DNA from: Pedococcus_A sp963730585
GTDB lineage: Bacteria > Actinomycetota > Actinomycetes > Actinomycetales > Dermatophilaceae
Length of the DNA stretch: 64,000 nucleotides
Assembly (NCBI GenBank): GCA_963730585.1
Contig: CAVSSL010000011.1
Coordinates: forward strand, 558,001-622,000
Direction of reading: 5' to 3'
Positions within the stretch are counted from its first letter, which is position 1, and each line of letters starts with the position of its first letter. The notes under the pieces are model-generated. The model saw only the letters and a program-made list of their open reading frames with translations, did not search any database and was not told the DNA's origin. Of this stretch, positions 62,164-64,000 are shown piece by piece. The translations under genes were made by a program, and so were the position numbers.

Positions 62164-62189
62164 AACGCGACTCCGGCGCGTGTTGTTCC
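62164..62189 (-). promoter_or_regulatory. SigR/SigH-type promoter of rbpA
   Basis: On the minus strand GGAAC, an 18-base spacer, then GTT, matching the thiol-stress sigma factor consensus GGAAT-N18-GTT. rbpA is a known SigR target in Streptomyces, so the match is credible. Confidence 0.6.
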
Positions 62190-62269
62190 GCCCGGCTGAC
62201 CGCACGCGAGCAACGACCTGCTGTGGGATGGGTCACACGGCCGGCGTGTCGCGCACCGCCCGCACCCGC

Positions 62270-63655
62270 TCAGACCACCTGGGGGACCTCGTTGCCCGCA
62301 TCGAGGATGCCCTGCCGGACGTCGACCCGGGACAGCAGCCAGCCACCCACCACGAAGAAGCCGAGCAGCGCGATGATCGCCCAGCGGTAGGAGTCCGTGA
62401 ACTGGTGGACCAGGCCGAAGATCAGGGTGCCGAACCAGCTCGTGCCCCGCTCCATCGCCTGGTAGAAGCTGAAGAACTCCGCCTCGCGGTTCTTGGGGAT
62501 GAGCTGGCTGTAGAGCGAGCGCGAGAGCGCCTGGCTGCCGCCGAGCACGAGGCCGATGAGCACGCCGAGCACGAGGAAGGTGGTGAACGCGCCGCGCGGC
62601 ACGAAGAAGGCGAGGGCGACCACACCCGCCCAGAGCACGAGGGAGGCCAGGATGGTGCGCCAGGCGCCGAACCGGCCCGCCAGGCGGCCGAACAGCAGTG
62701 CCCCACCGAAGGCGACGAACTGCACGAGCAGGATCACGATCATGAGCTGGTCGGTCTTGAAGCCCAGCTCCTCGCTGCCGTAGAGGCTGGAGGAGCCGAT
62801 GACGGTCTGGATGCCGTCGTTGAAGAAGAGGTAGGCGAGCAGGAAGAGCATGGTCTGGGGGAACTGACGCAGCTCGCCGAAGGTGTCGCGCAGCTGGCGC
62901 ACGCTGCCGCCGACCGCCCCGGCCTCGCGGGCGACCTCCGGGCGCTCGACGCCGCGCAGGCGCCACATGCCGACCACCGGGATGATCGTGAAGAGGGCCC
63001 ACCACAGGCCGGCGGAGAGCATGCTGATCCGGGCTGCCATCCCCTGGTCGATGCCGAGCGAGTCGCCCATGGTGATGAACCCGAGGTTCAGGGCGAGCAG
63101 CAGGCCGCCGCCGAGGTAGCCCAGACCCCAGCCGCGCGAGGACACCGCGTCGCGGTCGTCGGGCGCGGCGATGCGGCACAGCAGGGAGTCGTAGACGGCC
63201 TGGGACGAGGCGAATGCCACGGTGGCGAGCACCATGAGCACCACGCCGAGCTGCCAGTTGTCGCCCGCCACGAGGAACATGGCCGACGCGGCCGCGGCAC
63301 CGCCCCAGGCGAAGAGTCCGAGCAGCCGAGCCGGTCGCGGCGATCGGTCGGCCACCGCCCCGACGAACATCAGGACCAGCGCCGCGAGGATGGTGGCGAC
63401 CGTGACGGTGTAGGGCGCCACTGACCCGGGGGAGATCGGGACACCGAGCACGCTGAGCGTCGCGGTGCAGGGCTCGTCACCGGCGCCGGGGCAGGCGGCC
63501 TCCTTGGCGATCGCCGTGATGTAGGGGCCGAACAGCACCGTGCCCGTCGTCGTGACGAACGCGGAGTTGGCCCAGTCGTACCAGTACCAGGGCCTGCGGT
63601 AGTGCGCGTTGGCCGCGTACACGTCGGCAGGTGCCGCCACCTCGGAGGACGTCAT
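62270..63655 (-). CDS. MFS transporter, UMF1/Atg22-like
   Basis: A 461-residue transporter with about twelve membrane helices. The N-terminal YWYDWANSAFVTTTGTVLFGPYI is the hallmark of the UMF1 subfamily, related to vacuolar amino-acid effluxer Atg22. DRSPRPARLLG and LFGRLAGRFGAWRTIL are the MFS-type cytoplasmic loops. FFSFYQAMERGTSWFGTLIFGL comes near the end. ATG 63655 is chosen; GTG 63673 would add six residues. It may move amino acids or peptides, but the substrate is not known. Confidence 0.86.
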   Translation of the reverse strand: MTSSEVAAPADVYAANAHYRRPWYWYDWANSAFVTTTGTVLFGPYITAIAKEAACPGAGDEPCTATLSVLGVPISPGSVAPYTVTVATILAALVLMFVGAVADRSPRPARLLGLFAWGGAAAASAMFLVAGDNWQLGVVLMVLATVAFASSQAVYDSLLCRIAAPDDRDAVSSRGWGLGYLGGGLLLALNLGFITMGDSLGIDQGMAARISMLSAGLWWALFTIIPVVGMWRLRGVERPEVAREAGAVGGSVRQLRDTFGELRQFPQTMLFLLAYLFFNDGIQTVIGSSSLYGSEELGFKTDQLMIVILLVQFVAFGGALLFGRLAGRFGAWRTILASLVLWAGVVALAFFVPRGAFTTFLVLGVLIGLVLGGSQALSRSLYSQLIPKNREAEFFSFYQAMERGTSWFGTLIFGLVHQFTDSYRWAIIALLGFFVVGGWLLSRVDVRQGILDAGNEVPQVV

Positions 63656-63725
63656 GGGGGCAGCGTGGCACACGGGGGCTCAGGTACGTGGTACGCACCG
63701 CCGGTGAGCGGCGGCGGCGCCCGGG

Positions 63726-64000
63726 TCAGCCGGCATACTCCCAGTGCCACGGCTCGGGCAGCGAGCCCGACGGTTCGGCCCAGCTGGGGTGGTACCACCC
63801 GTAGAGCGGGGCGTTCTGGCGCATCCAGAGGTAGCCAGGACTGCCGAAGCTCTGGATGCCGCCGCACAGGTCGAGCGCCACGCCCAGGCCGTGCTCACTG
63901 GTGCCCGGAGTGGCGGCCCACTTCCCGCGACTGGCCTTGACGGAGACCTGCTCCGCGATGGAGCGGTAGGAGTCGGTGACGCAGAGCGGCCTGCCGGAGT
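63726..64000 (-). CDS. D-alanyl-D-alanine carboxypeptidase (M15/VanY family), C-terminal part
   Basis: The last 91 codons of a gene that enters from the right edge. The translated end reads CVTDSYRSIAEQ, then TSEHGLGVALDLCGG with the zinc-binding SxHxxGxAxD motif, then GWYHPSW and EPWHWEYAG, the ExxHW motif with catalytic Glu and the last zinc ligand. These identify a peptidoglycan carboxypeptidase or endopeptidase of the VanY type. The start and any signal peptide lie outside the window. It is transcribed toward the MFS gene. Confidence 0.85.
   Translation of the reverse strand, partial: SGRPLCVTDSYRSIAEQVSVKASRGKWAATPGTSEHGLGVALDLCGGIQSFGSPGYLWMRQNAPLYGWYHPSWAEPSGSLPEPWHWEYAG

Overview
The window is one contiguous stretch of very GC-rich DNA with dense genes. 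It carries the Pup-proteasome system, mycothiol ligase MshC, RbpA, a paired Lnt and polyprenol-phosphate mannose synthase, and an F420-type oxidoreductase. Together these identify an actinomycete (Actinomycetota). Base composition and gene content suggest a Micrococcales relative such as an Intrasporangiaceae member, but nothing in the window fixes the genus.

Layout. 1-10 kb: end of an M20 peptidase, a LAFTG-anchored secreted protein, an aldo/keto reductase, an LLM oxidoreductase, uppP, corA, and the conserved trio histidine phosphatase / DUF3090 / SCO1664-like protein leading into mshC. 10-18.8 kb: PAC2 protein, HAD hydrolase, a RecB-like nuclease coupled to metH, an M50 site-2 protease with CBS domains, and trmI. 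18.8-38.3 kb: the proteasome locus. It runs arc/mpa, then an inserted block (unknown proteins, prs paralogue, esterase), then dop-pup-prcB-prcA, a second inserted block (1-Cys peroxiredoxin, reductase, two long coiled-coil proteins), then pafA, two FKBP isomerases, a DUF3866 protein and pafB-pafC. 38.3-46.8 kb: small membrane protein, tatA, tatC, lipid kinase, helY, a frameshifted SOS-box-controlled DUF222/HNH gene, and a 5'-3' exonuclease. The order from the M20 peptidase to the exonuclease resembles the M. tuberculosis Rv2141c-Rv2090 block as I remember it. 47-58.3 kb: accessory genes, including a His-rich secreted protein, an AsnC regulator, ybaK, bioY, an unusual membrane-anchored sigma factor and a lysine catabolic set (kamA, kdd, kamD, kamE, kal). 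58.3-64 kb: a 440-base non-coding stretch with a good promoter and structured RNA, then lnt, ppm1, fxsA, rbpA, a UMF1-type MFS transporter and the end of a VanY-like carboxypeptidase.

How the genes work together. Dop deamidates Pup, PafA ligates Pup to substrates, ARC unfolds them and PrcBA degrades them. PafB/PafC are WYL-type DNA-damage regulators. In the lysine set, KamA makes beta-lysine, KamDE shift its terminal amino group, Kdd oxidises the 3,5-diaminohexanoate, and Kal acts late on 3-aminobutyryl-CoA. The cleavage enzyme Kce and the CoA-transferase are not in the window.

Three window-wide patterns stand out. The octamer GTATGCCG/CGGCATAC occurs 33 times, on both strands and in all codon phases. 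A TANNNT hexamer sits 6-8 bases before the start codon of 22 genes, implying widespread leaderless transcription. Several genes have their stop codon and flanking bases repeated just downstream.
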